From contig CAXKVV010001949.1 in the NCBI GenBank assembly GCA_964058805.1, forward strand, positions 1 through 30,274: a DNA stretch of 30,274 nucleotides, given 5' to 3'. The notes beneath the pieces were generated by a model. That model was not told the DNA's origin and did no database searches. It saw nothing but the letters and a program-made list of their open reading frames with translations. This stretch comes from Schoenoplectus triqueter (lineage: Eukaryota; Streptophyta; Magnoliopsida; Poales; Cyperaceae). A program made the position numbers and the translations under genes. Positions 1 to 8,388 of the stretch are shown here, piece after piece (position 1 is the first letter of the stretch; every line of letters starts with the position of its first letter).

Positions 1-921
1 TATGGAATCATCGTAACAAATCCCAATATAATGCATATATATATATATATATATATAGGTATGATAAACAAATTTAATGCAAAATTATTTAAAAATATAA
101 TGCATATATATTTTTAAAATAAACTGTATTTAAATATTTTAAAAAATTAAAATTGATAAACAAATTTTGTATTTATTGTTACAATAGTTTGAAATATTAA
201 ATTAATAAAATATTTTTTTAACATCACGATGGTGGTTATTGTTCATATTTAAATAAAGAATGTTCATTATTTTCTAGTATCTATGTAAATCATTGTAATC
301 ATAAAAATAAGAATATAATGCCAAAATAAAAATGAAATAACAAGTATATCATGTTGTGGATATTTAATTGAGTACTTATATAGTTTTCAGAAATTAAAAA
401 TAAATTAAGCATAAATATTTTAAATATAATGCATATATATAGAAGGATAATTCGGTCATTTCTCACATCAAAATGAAGTATTAGATTGTTAATTAACTGA
501 TGAGGAAGGGTTGATTATCACAAATAAAATAGTTGAGAGGTGTTTGTCCAAATTGAAAATTTAGGGGCCCCTTATCAAAATTAGAAAATTGAGGATATGT
601 GAAGTCATTACACCCCAAAAAGAAATGTTTTGTCCCCACATTTTGCAGCAATGCTTATAAGCATATTTATCCTCCGCAATTCTATGAACATTTTGTCCCA
701 TTTTGATGCCAAAACAACTCTGGTTTTTTTGTTGCTGGAGCATGTTACTATAATGGTTCCTAAAAATTCTATGGTAGTCATGTTTAAGGTGTGATTTACT
801 TTGTTTCAGAATGTTAGGGAAACATGAGATATTTTACTGGAGGGATCCAAATAGGAATCAGTCAAAAACAACATGACTAATTGGGAATTGCTGAAGCACT
901 CAGTGGGCTAATAAGATATTC
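1..921. other. AT-rich intergenic DNA
   Basis: No coding potential, RNA gene or transposon end is recognised here. The stretch is very AT-rich. A short motif, ATAATGCATATATAT, recurs near 29, 98 and 427, which may be chance or old local duplication. The last bases before the retrotransposon (918-921, attc) may be its target-site duplication. Confidence 0.6.
35..57. repeat. TA dinucleotide microsatellite
   Basis: An uninterrupted run of about eleven TA/AT units is seen directly. It is likely length-polymorphic. Confidence 0.9.
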
Positions 922-1146
922 TGTAAGAGAGGAAGAAAGAGAGACAAGAGAGATGAATCACAGTTTATATTTCTTGTATATCTTGTTATTACAATGTCTT
1001 AGCTTATATAGACAACAGGTGTGAATCTCTCACAGTCTAACAGCCAAGTTTGTTATCCTCTAACTAACTACAATTAACTACTCTTGTTACATCTTGATAA
1101 CTATCTATAACTAATATAACTAACTGTAGCTAGCTAGTCTAATACC
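922..1146 (-). repeat. 3' LTR of the copia element
   Basis: This stretch aligns over its whole length with 4868-5069. Both copies begin TGTAAGAGAGG and end in CTAGTCTAATAC on the plus strand. The outer inverted TG...CA ends are recognisable, although the inner end here reads ACC instead of ACA. On the element's strand a TATA-like box, TATATAAG, lies at 1003-1010. The copy is longer than the 5' LTR because of small insertions around 1070-1120. Confidence 0.93.
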
Positions 1147-1154
1147 CCCCTCAA
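1145..1154 (-). promoter_or_regulatory. Polypurine tract (plus-strand primer)
   Basis: On the minus strand this reads TTGAGGGGGG directly against the 3' LTR, the expected position of the RNase H-resistant primer for second-strand DNA synthesis. It lies immediately after the RNase H reading frame. Confidence 0.85.
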
Positions 1155-1984
1155 GCTGAGCTAGGGGCAAGTGAGAGGGTCAGCTTGTTGTGCGGGAAGG
1201 TAAATCTTGTAGAGGAAATAAATTTAGTGAAAATATCAGCTAGTTGATCTTTAGAGACATCCAATTGTTTATTGACCGCCTTCTCTCGAACAAAATGATA
1301 GTCAGTTTCGATGTGTTTGGTACGGGCATGGAAAACGGGATTGGATGCTAGAAAGGTGGCTCCAAGATTATCACACCATAGTACGAGATTCTTGACAAGA
1401 GGAACTTGAAGTTCGTGGGGAAGTTGTTGTAGCCATATGAGCTCGGTACATGCACCAGCCATACTTCGATATTCAGCCTCAGTGCTGGATCTAGAAACGG
1501 TAGTTTGCTTTTTGAAACCCCGGGAGAGTAAGTTTGAGACTAAAAAGACACAAAATCCCGAAGTAGAGCGGCGATCATCAGGACATCCTGCCCAATCAGC
1601 ATCTGAGTATGCAGAAAGATCAAATGATGAATTGACACAAATGTGAAGACCATAGGAAAGAGTTCCTTTGAGATATCGTAAGATGCGTTTCACACAATTC
1701 CAATGCTCATCAGTGGGTGAGTGTATGAATTGTGAGATTTTGTTGACCGCGTAGGAAATATCTGGATGAGTAATTATTACATATTGGAGAGCGTCAACTA
1801 TGCTTCGATAAGTATGAGGGTCAGCCATAGGATTGTCATCAAATTTGGAGAGAGGATCACCCGTGGAGAAAGGAGTGGAGCAAGGTTTAGCACTATTCAT
1901 TTTAGCACGGACCAAAAGATCTCGAATGTATTGTGGTTGAGAGATATGAATACCATCGGATTGAGAAGTGACTTGGATTCCCAA
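1151..1984 (-). pseudogene. Copia RT C-terminus and RNase H (fragment)
   Basis: An open frame of about 277 codons encodes the end of the copia reverse transcriptase and the whole RNase H domain, which degrades the RNA strand of the RNA-DNA hybrid. RT residues follow from about 1 (LGIQV-like start) to 110 (KRILRYLKGT). RNase H acidic residues are visible: SDADWAG near 128-132, STEAEYR near 168-173, WCDN near 203-206 and the HARTKHIETDYHF block near 219-231. This is the best preserved piece of the element. Its upstream continuation (the YVDD part of RT) is in another frame, so it is a fragment of a broken polyprotein and not a gene with its own start. Confidence 0.92.
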
Positions 1985-2611
1985 AAAGTAGTGTAAAGGG
2001 TCAAAGTCTTTGAGTGAGAATTGAGAGGCAGGAGAGGAAATGAGAGAGTTGACTTGATTAGCATCAGATCATGTGACAATAATATCATCAACATAGACCA
2101 ACACCATGATGATGGATGATGTGTTTCCATGTATAAAAAGCGAAGAGTCTGATTGAGAGGCTTTGAACCCAAGAGTGGATAGTGTGGAAGCCAACTTATG
2201 AAATCATGCGTGTGGTGCTTGTTTGAGACCATAGAGTGTCTTTTTAAGAAGACACACATGATTTGGAAAAGACGAGTCAACAAATCCAGGTGGTTAGGAC
2301 ATAAAGACTTGTTCTTCAAGATCTCCATGAAGAAAAATATTATTGACATCTAATTGGCGAATTGACCAATTTTTGGAGGTTGCAAGTGAAAGAACAACTC
2401 GAATTATGGTAGGCTTGACAACGAGACTGAATGTCTCATGATAATCAATTTTCGCTTCTTGATTGTATCCTTTGGCAACTAGACGGGCCTTATAGTACTC
2501 AATAGAACCATCAGCATATCGTTTGATTTTATAAATCCATTTTACAACCATTGACATTTTGATTAGGATTAGATGGAACAAGTATCCACGTGCCATTGTT
2601 TGCAAGAGCAT
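1985..2611 (-). pseudogene. Copia reverse transcriptase (broken)
   Basis: This is the N-terminal and catalytic part of the RVT_2 reverse transcriptase, split over frames. The first frame (2611-2294) carries [12 protein letters not shown], then the [14 protein letters not shown] block that holds the first catalytic aspartate. The catalytic YVDD motif is readable at 2084-2095 in a different frame. Five codons after it a TGA stop (2069-2071) stands where copia relatives usually have a glycine codon. The frameshift near 2294-2349 plus this stop rule out a functional enzyme from this copy. Confidence 0.9.
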
Positions 2612-2676
2612 TTAGTTCAAGTGACATAGGCTCACGTCATTCGGGTAATTTGTTGGCAGCAGCAAAGGAGGTTGGT

Positions 2677-3581
2677 TCAATAAGAAGAGTAGATGGAAGA
2701 GAGTGTTTGGTAGTGAGTAAAGTCTCGTTCTGTTGAGATGTGAAGGCACTTGTAACCTTTTTGATATTGGCAATATCTCAAGAAAACACAAGGTAGGGAT
2801 CGAAATTGAAGTTTATGAAAGGTGTAAGGTCGAATCCAAGGATAACAAAGGCATCCAATTGTGTGAAAGAAGGTGTAATCAGGGTTCTTGTTAAAAATAA
2901 GAGTATAAGGGGAAATATGATGAGTAGTGGTAGGAGGGAGACGGTTAATAATGAACACCACACTTTGGAACATATAATCCCAATAATCCAAGGGTATGGA
3001 TGAATGTGAAATAATGGCAAGTCTAAGTTCCATAATATGTCGATGTTTTCGCTCGGCAACCCCATTTTGTTGAGGGATGTAGGGGAGACTTGATGTAGGA
3101 TTTGTGAAAAAAGTCGAGTAAGTGGCTTGAACTCCGTACCTCCATCTGTTTGTAGGATCTTAATAGTAGAGCTAAAAAGATTCTCAACGTGGCACATAAA
3201 TTTAGTGAACACATCAACAAGTTCATCTTTGGTACGAAGAAAATAAATCCAAGAAAACTTAGAAAATTCATCCACAAAATGCACATAATAGCGAAATCCA
3301 TTCTTAGAAACAATTGGGGATGACCCCCACAAGTCCGAATGTACCACATGTAAAGGAGAGGTAGCAATAGAAAGCGAAGAATGAAAAGGCAAAACATGCG
3401 CCTTTGCTTTACAACAATCACCATAAAAGTCTAATTTAGTAGAAGTAATAGGTAGAGCATGAGACTTTATTATGAAATGCTTGGTTGAAGGAGGCATGCC
3501 CCAACCTCTTGTGCCATATAAAAGTAGATACACGGTCTCCAACCAAAACTTGAGGTAAAGAATTAACATGATAAAGACCAT
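2677..3581 (-). pseudogene. Copia integrase (broken)
   Basis: The integrase core is split by frameshifts. The frame ending at 2778 shows HSDLWG (first catalytic Asp, near residue 83) and QTDGGTEF (second Asp, near 146). The catalytic Glu motif NGVAERKH is still readable near 3045-3068 but in another frame. The following segment (3033-2677) has the conserved INRLP, SPY, GCLCYP and CVFLRY blocks of copia integrase. In the N-terminal zinc site the CxxC pair reads YGDC, so one metal-binding cysteine has become tyrosine. Integrase would join the cDNA to chromosomal DNA; this copy cannot make a working enzyme. Confidence 0.9.
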
Positions 3582-4830
3582 TAGTTTGTAGAGCTCGAAG
3601 GAGGGGTTGTTTCGTGTGGCGGTCTTTCACAATACAAAACAAGGGGTGAAATTCTAAGATAACATCATTATCTTTTGTCAATTTGGAGATGCTAATAAGG
3701 TTCTTGGTAATATGTGGTACATGTAGGACACCATTCAAATTTAAAGAACCATGTGGAGAAGAAAGATAACAATGGCCTTGATTTTGAATGATAAGGTGAG
3801 AGCCATTACCAACTTGAAGACGATCATGACCATCATAGGCACGGAAAGAGGTGAGATTATTCAAATCAGCGGTGACATGGTGAGAGGCGCCGGAATCAAG
3901 AAACCATCCTTCATTCAAAGTAGAGATGGTAGAGTTGAAGAACGCTTGAGCTGCAGAGGGATACATAACATTGTCAAACCGATGCCAATAGTCAAGTGCC
4001 TCATGACCCCTCTTCTTGCACACTTGACATACAGGTTTGTCTCCTGATGGTGTGAAGGTGGATGAGCCTCTGCTGTGAGGTGAAATTTTATGTCCAGAAA
4101 CTCCTGGGCTAGAATTATAAGGAGAATAGGAACCTCTCCCAGAAGTAAAATATGGTCCAGTTCGGCCTTGAATTGGAGTAGGTAATAAAGGAGAAGAAAT
4201 GACAGAACCTCTGCCTCGACTTCTTGTATATCGGTCTCGCTCACGACCCGATGCATAGAATGCAACCGACTCAAATGATGATGGCGACTGATGTTGAGAG
4301 TTGAGTAATGCTTTGTGAGAAAGGAGAAACCCATGAAGTTCCTCAATGGAAAGCGGATCAGAGCGGGTGGTGATGGCAACGATAAAAGAATTGAAGTCAG
4401 ATCCTAACCCGTTCAGCACATACCGAGTAAGATCGGAATCAATAACAATTTCACCCACAGCAGCAAGTTGAATTGCAATGGATCGCATCTGCTCGAAGTA
4501 GTCGTTGCAGCTTTGTCCTCCTCGGGTGGTGGTTTGAAGGAGGCGACGCAACTCCTTAATCTTAGCAGATGAGATCGCTGAATAGACACGTTGTAGAGCA
4601 GTCCATAACGAGCTCGTTGTTTGGCACTGGACATGTTGCGACAGCACTGGCGCGAGAATTATTGAGCGGAGCCAACCAAGAAGTAGTCGATCTTGCATAT
4701 GCCATAAGGTGAAGGCTGGATTGGGAGTCGGAGAGCCAGAGGTGATTTGGCGAGGAGGTGTTTGAACAAGATCTAAATAACTGGTAAGTAAAAGTAGAGG
4801 TTGAATCAAGAGAAGCCATAATTGGTAAGA
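3436..4830 (-). pseudogene. Copia gag, protease and pre-integrase (broken)
   Basis: A long frame (4809-3436, about 457 codons) carries the UBN2-type gag capsid region (about 20-170), an RGR-rich stretch, a zinc knuckle at about 261-274, the aspartic protease site DSGAS at 305-309, and the GAG-pre-integrase motif WHKRLGH at 432-438. The knuckle reads C-x2-C-x4-H-x4-Y instead of CCHC, so the last zinc ligand is lost. The likely original start is the ATG at 4819-4817, just after the primer-binding site. It lies in a different frame, and the usual N-terminal gag region is mostly missing, which indicates a deletion plus frameshift. Confidence 0.92.
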
Positions 4831-4855
4831 AAGACAAAAGGATAATCAAGCTTTA

Positions 4856-4867
4856 GCTCTCATACCA
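4856..4867 (-). promoter_or_regulatory. Primer-binding site (initiator tRNA-Met)
   Basis: On the minus strand this is TGGTATGAGAGC, directly next to the 5' LTR. It differs by one base from TGGTATCAGAGC, the usual plant copia site complementary to the 3' end of initiator methionine tRNA, which primes first-strand cDNA synthesis. Confidence 0.92.
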
Positions 4868-5069
4868 TGTAAGAGAGGAAGAAAGAGAGACGAGAGATAA
4901 ACACAATTTATATTTTTTTTTATATCTTACTATTACAATGGCTTGACCTATATAAACAACAGTGTGAATCTCTCAAAATCTAACATCCAAATTTATTATC
5001 CTCTAACTAACTACTCTTATTACATCTTGATAACTAATATAACTAAGTGTAACTAGCTAGTCTAATACA
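4868..5069 (-). repeat. 5' LTR of the copia element
   Basis: This aligns with 922-1146. On the element's strand it starts TGTATTAGAC and ends CTTACA, with the expected TG...CA ends. A TATA-like sequence lies at 4949-4954. It is followed immediately by the primer-binding site. Confidence 0.93.
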
Positions 5070-5854
5070 TTCCTAGAATTCCAAGGACCAACATGGTGAA
5101 ATCAAAATGGCATTTTGGTACAAAAATAGATAGATCCCTAAAACTCTCTGAGCCAACATGGGACACCTAAAAATTTTTAGGACCAACATGTTAAACTAAT
5201 AAGCGAAAGTTTTCACAGGGATGTCCTGCTAAAATGAATAATCTTTATGTCATCTGATGACGCAAAAAAAATGCCACAAACAAGCATTCTTTGCACACCT
5301 TTGAAGATAGCTAACAGCATGAGAATTTTGGTACAAGGTAGAAACTGAAGCAAGATTCAAGAATGGAAAAGAATGATACTTTAAGGAGCGATTCGTTCAA
5401 TTAATATAATTTATTAGAGGCCCATCTAAAAAGAAGTTAAAATCAATACTTCAAAATAAGAAGATTGAATTACAGAGCAGTTGCTGTTTCAGCAAAGTAA
5501 TAACTAATATGGGCACGACCCAATATGAACCACAATAATGTAACTAATATCATATTCTTTTTTTTTTCAAGGCTGAAGGCACTGGCAGATGCTACAGTAC
5601 ATTGCGAATAAATATTTTCTCCATATTTGAAATATATGCAAAAATCTTTTAGATTATCCGAGAATTTAAACATTGAATTGACTCAAGTACACAAAAGCCT
5701 AATTTGTTTCCCATTTTTATAATAAAAAGGCAACTCAATTAGTTCACATAAATCTGGAACTTAAACGATTATTTTAGCATAATTCGGCTTATGAGCTCAG
5801 AATGAGGTCTAGCTTTTAATACGTAATATTTTTTTTCCAATCTAGCTTAAGGGC
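5070..5854. other. Intergenic DNA downstream of the snoRNA locus
   Basis: No gene is recognised. Three copies of a GAC/GCCAACATG-type motif occur at about 5087, 5152 and 5182, suggesting an old repeat fragment beside the retrotransposon. A T-rich tract lies near 5557-5567. The 3' end of the minus-strand snoRNA precursor probably falls somewhere here, but no clear end signal is visible. Confidence 0.5.
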
Positions 5855-5910
5855 TGTAATGGAAAGACATTCAAAGTCTCATACACTGGTCTCAATGCCT
5901 GAATTTCCAT
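5855..5910 (-). ncRNA. Possible H/ACA-like hairpin
   Basis: On the minus strand, ATGGAAA (5910-5904) and TTTCCAT (5865-5859) form a 7-bp stem closing a loop of about 38 nt that has a shorter inner CATT/AATG pairing. One base beyond the stem is ACA (5857-5855), the layout of the 3' half of a box H/ACA snoRNA. It sits just downstream of two box C/D snoRNAs on the same strand. I could not find a convincing H box or 5' hairpin, which plant H/ACA snoRNAs normally have. It also overlaps a possible 3' splice site (5901-5899), so it may simply be exon sequence. Confidence 0.3.
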
Positions 5911-6058
5911 GAGAAACAATAGAATGATAAATCAATTAAAAGAATAAAAAACAAAATAATAATGATTCGTGATTCCTTATATTTTCATAAATGATAAATT
6001 AATTAAAAGATAAACCAATAAAAAGGTAATGAGCCTTGTAATAAATAAAACGAAATGT

Positions 6059-6147
6059 GCCTCAGACCGTCCTAGTCAAGATGATTTTCTTCCACAAAAC
6101 AGCAGGCATAGAACCTACTTTCAGAAATTAATTTGTCATCATAGGCC
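6059..6147 (-). ncRNA. Box C/D snoRNA, predicted 18S rRNA guide
   Basis: Box C ATGATGA lies at 6142-6136 and box D CTGA at 6065-6062, closed by a short GCC/GGC terminal stem. The guide directly upstream of box D is complementary to ACCGTCCTAGTC (read on the plus strand at 6066-6077). This is a conserved stretch of plant 18S rRNA, in the segment that reads ACCGUCCUAGUCUCAACC. By the rule of the fifth nucleotide from box D, it would direct 2'-O-methylation of the U in ACCG-U-CC. A second CTGA (6124-6121) is too close to box C to serve as a normal D'. It would act in the nucleolus with fibrillarin, NOP56, NOP58 and the 15.5K protein. The snoRNA family number is not assigned. Confidence 0.85.
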
Positions 6148-6241
6148 AAAATGAAAAATGGAAAACAAAACGGCACGCTGCTGTTTGAAGTTATTATTCG
6201 AAACATGAAACAGCATAAATTGAGAATAAAAAATAGAAAAG

Positions 6242-6324
6242 ATTGTGTCAGATTGAGTATTTTCAGCATCAATGAATCTCAGCCAGGGATAACTGTAAAT
6301 TTTTGTTTTATCATCATACACAAT
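6242..6324 (-). ncRNA. Box C/D snoRNA, predicted 25S rRNA guide
   Basis: A textbook layout is seen. A terminal stem ATTGTG/CACAAT closes box C ATGATGA (6317-6311) and box D CTGA (6251-6248). An internal D' CTGA lies at 6282-6279, followed by a C'-like TTGATGC. The guide upstream of D' is complementary to CAGGGATAACTG (plus strand 6284-6295), the highly conserved ACAGGGAUAACUGGC stretch of large-subunit rRNA. The fifth-nucleotide rule predicts methylation of the middle G of GGG. I do not recognise a target for the guide upstream of box D. It lies about 95 nt upstream of the 18S-guide snoRNA on the same strand, so they probably share a precursor. Confidence 0.88.
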
Positions 6325-6438
6325 GCAACTTTCACAGGAAAAAAATTATTAACATAAAAACACTAAGAAATGCAAAAGTTACAGGAAAGAAAAGAGAGCT
6401 GAAAGGAGTCTATCAGATCTTCCTATTCAAAAAAGAAA

Positions 6439-6472
6439 GAAAGGTCATCGCACCTCTCAATGAGGTACTTTC
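6439..6472 (-). other. Imperfect hairpin in the snoRNA leader
   Basis: An inner stem ACCTC/GAGGT with a 5-nt loop is stacked on an outer GAAAG/CTTTC stem, with an 8-nt bulge on one side. It lies between the promoter and the first snoRNA. Such hairpins can be processing signals, but this one is short and could be chance. Confidence 0.25.
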
Positions 6473-6605
6473 TCTTTCGGCAAAATGTCTTCATTTAGCC
6501 CCCGACGATTAAAAAACGGTTGAGAAAACACAGATCAAAACTTTACCATGTCGCATGGAGACTACGATTTGGGAACGAAGGGAAATACATCAGATGTCGA
6601 TCTGA

Positions 6606-6766
6606 TATATAGAGGAGGAGGCGTGAGATTTCGGAGGCTAGGGTTTCAGCAGTGACAGAGCACGAGTGCTTGTTTCTGATCGGTCGATCTAGACCGTTCA
6701 AATGGGAAACTAACCTTAGTGGGCTGTGTTTCATCTGAGACCGATTTTAGTGGGCTGTGCGGGCCT
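6606..6766 (-). promoter_or_regulatory. snoRNA-type promoter: telo-box, site II, TATA
   Basis: Reading on the minus strand towards the snoRNAs, the region holds GGGCC/AGGCCC at about 6761-6766, two site II motifs AGCCCA (6756-6751 and 6725-6720), a telo-box AAACCCTAG (6646-6638) and a TATA box (6611-6606). Telo-box plus site II is the known combination in plant promoters for ribosomal protein and snoRNA genes, and their order and distances fit. It lies 280-520 bp upstream of the first snoRNA. Confidence 0.75.
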
Positions 6767-6780
6767 ATTCCGGTCAGAGT

Positions 6781-7672
6781 TGGAAAATTCATGGCTATCT
6801 ATTTTTTACTTAATGACTGGGGGTTTGCATTTGGTTAATATTGATGAAGCTTCAATTTGATTTGGATAGGGGATTAGACCCCGGCTTGACACTCATCGTT
6901 CCGACCGCAATGCAACCCCATCGCACCCCGGGTTCCACCTGTCATTCATCGGAGGCCATTTGCCATGGGGCTGCAAAAAAAATTCATAATTCATAATTTG
7001 TTCCGATTTAATTTTAGCTTGAACTTGATTTGTTCGATTAAATTTTTTTATCAGTTCGATTCGAGTTCGGTTCGATAATTTTTTAATGAACTAGTACAGA
7101 TTTGATTCGTAATAGTTTGATATATAGTTATTTACATATATTTTTAACTATTTAATCAATAATATATATAATAATATATTATTTTATTAATTTAATTTTA
7201 TTATAAACTTAATAAGATATTATTAATTTAATAAATATTAGTCATTTTTCAAACTTTTAATAAAATTATGAATTATTTTAACAATTCTAAATTTTAGATC
7301 TAAAGGGCCCTTTGTTCTGTGGGATCAGTTGTGGCAAACAACCAAAAAAAATAAATAAAGGGGAATGAAAAATTGTTTTGAGTCCTTCTAATGGGTCGAA
7401 AAATAATTCAATCATTCTAGAAGCTGCGATTTTTTTTTTCTTTCTGTAAAATAATTGAGACAGAATTGCAAATTCAACTTATATACTTGGACGGACTTGT
7501 TTGATCTCAGCTTGAAATAACTAGTATGTAGTTTATTTATAAAATTTGTAATTTCTTGCTACTAATATATTATAAAATACACCTTTAAAATATAAACGTA
7601 GTTTTTAGAAAAATATTTGCACTTAAATAACTTACATTTAGAAAAGAAAGTAATTAGTTATTTAATTTATGT
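6781..7672. other. AT-rich intergenic DNA
   Basis: No gene, RNA or transposon ends are recognised. The stretch includes a GC-richer patch (about 6870-6970), a TTCGATT/TTCGGTT-rich patch (about 7030-7080) and long AT runs. Confidence 0.55.
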
Positions 7673-7937
7673 GAGGGATCACTTGACAATGACCATTTTG
7701 ATTATCTCGACAATAATATTTCAAATAAATTAGAAAGATATTTGTAAGAAAATTTAAAATAAGAAAAATATTTATAGACATATTATTGAGCTTATAAATT
7801 GATTATATTTCAAACAATTTAAATATTATTTGATAATTTATCAAAAATCATTAAATTGATATCATTGAAAGTTGCATAATATTATCATGCTTTTTTACGG
7901 GCTCAATTTCAAAATAGTCATTGTTAGGTGATCCCTC
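7673..7937. mobile_element. MITE-like element with ~30-bp inverted ends
   Basis: The first ~30 bp (GAGGGATCAC then CAATGACCATTTTGA) recur inverted at the end (TCAAAATAGTCATTG ... GTGATCCCTC) with only a few mismatches. The 265-bp interior is AT-rich and has no coding potential. Size and structure fit a non-autonomous DNA transposon. I see no convincing target-site duplication and cannot assign a superfamily. Confidence 0.65.
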
Positions 7938-7951
7938 TACCTCTCAATAAA

Positions 7952-8388
7952 ATATATATATAGAGTGATGCTATGGTGTTTCGCGAAGCAAAAAAAAATT
8001 TGTGCTTCGCGTCCGTATCTCGAATTTAAAAGTTCAAATGGCCGATCCAAACCGTTGAACATCATCTTCATATTGAAATATCCTTGGAGATCAAATTTTA
8101 TATTTTTTTGAATTTTTTTGATATTTTTTTGATATTTTTTAGATGGGTACAAAGTCACTAGTTTTGGATGGTGCAGAAATCTTTAGATCAACAAACTTTG
8201 TACCCATTTAAAAAATAATAAAAAATTTTAAACAAATATAAAATTTGATCTCCAAAGATATTTCAATATGAAGATGATGTTCAACGGTTTTGATCGGCCG
8301 TTTGAACTTTTAAATTCGAGATACGGACGCGAAGCACAAATTTTTTTTTGCTTCGCGAAGCACCATAGCATCACTCTATATATATATT
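7952..8388. mobile_element. Foldback MITE with ~200-bp inverted arms
   Basis: Two arms (about 7952-8156 and 8195-8388) are inverted copies of each other. They are about 97% identical over the outer ~160 bp and looser in the T-rich inner part, around a loop of about 38 nt. The outer ends read TAGAGTGATGCTATGG and CCATAGCATCACTCTA. Inside each arm GCTTCGCGAAGC (or a one-base variant) is itself a palindrome. Both ends lie in TATATATA, so the target duplication cannot be resolved and insertion into a TA run is likely. There is no coding content. The transcript of either strand would fold into a long hairpin. Confidence 0.85.

Larger units (their letters stand above)
922..5069 (-). mobile_element. 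Degenerate Ty1/copia LTR retrotransposon
   Basis: This is a complete but inactivated copia element read on the minus strand. From its 5' end (5069) to its 3' end (922) it has a 5' LTR, a primer-binding site, then gag, protease, integrase, reverse transcriptase and RNase H in copia order (integrase before RT), a polypurine tract and a 3' LTR. At about 4.15 kb it is a little shorter than typical plant copia elements (about 4.5-5 kb), because the start of gag and the integrase-RT linker look deleted. Several frameshifts and at least one stop codon break the polyprotein. The LTRs differ by many substitutions and indels (225 versus 202 bp), so the insertion is old. A possible target duplication attc (918-921 and 5069-5072) overlaps the last LTR base and is weak. 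It could not move without proteins supplied by another copy. Confidence 0.95.
5855..6576 (-). ncRNA. Putative snoRNA host/precursor transcript
   Basis: A transcript starting about 30 bp after the TATA box would begin near 6576 and contain both C/D snoRNAs. A plausible 5' splice site (CATG|GTAAAG, donor at 6546) and a plausible 3' site (AATTCAG, ending at 5899) would enclose both in one intron of about 650 nt. If spliced this way, an ATG ending exon 1 would open only an 18-codon frame in exon 2, so the spliced product looks non-coding. The alternative is an unspliced polycistronic precursor cut by endonucleases, which is common for plant snoRNA clusters. Start, splicing and end are inferred. 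Confidence 0.45.

Noticed and set aside
561..743. 60-codon minus-strand frame
   Set aside because: Low-complexity chance frame with no recognisable domain or regulatory context.
1437..4047. Plus-strand open frames inside the copia element
   Set aside because: They are antisense to recognisable gag, integrase, RT and RNase H sequence and have no features of their own.
922..5069. Intact, potentially active retrotransposon
   Set aside because: Diverged LTRs, several frameshifts, a stop just after YVDD and lost zinc ligands rule this out.
6072..6512. Short open frames over the snoRNA locus
   Set aside because: They overlap the C/D boxes and guides, lack family resemblance and are explained by the RNA genes.
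6543..6734. 63-codon minus-strand frame over the promoter
   Set aside because: It runs across the site II, telo-box and TATA motifs upstream of the predicted transcript start, so it is unlikely to be translated.
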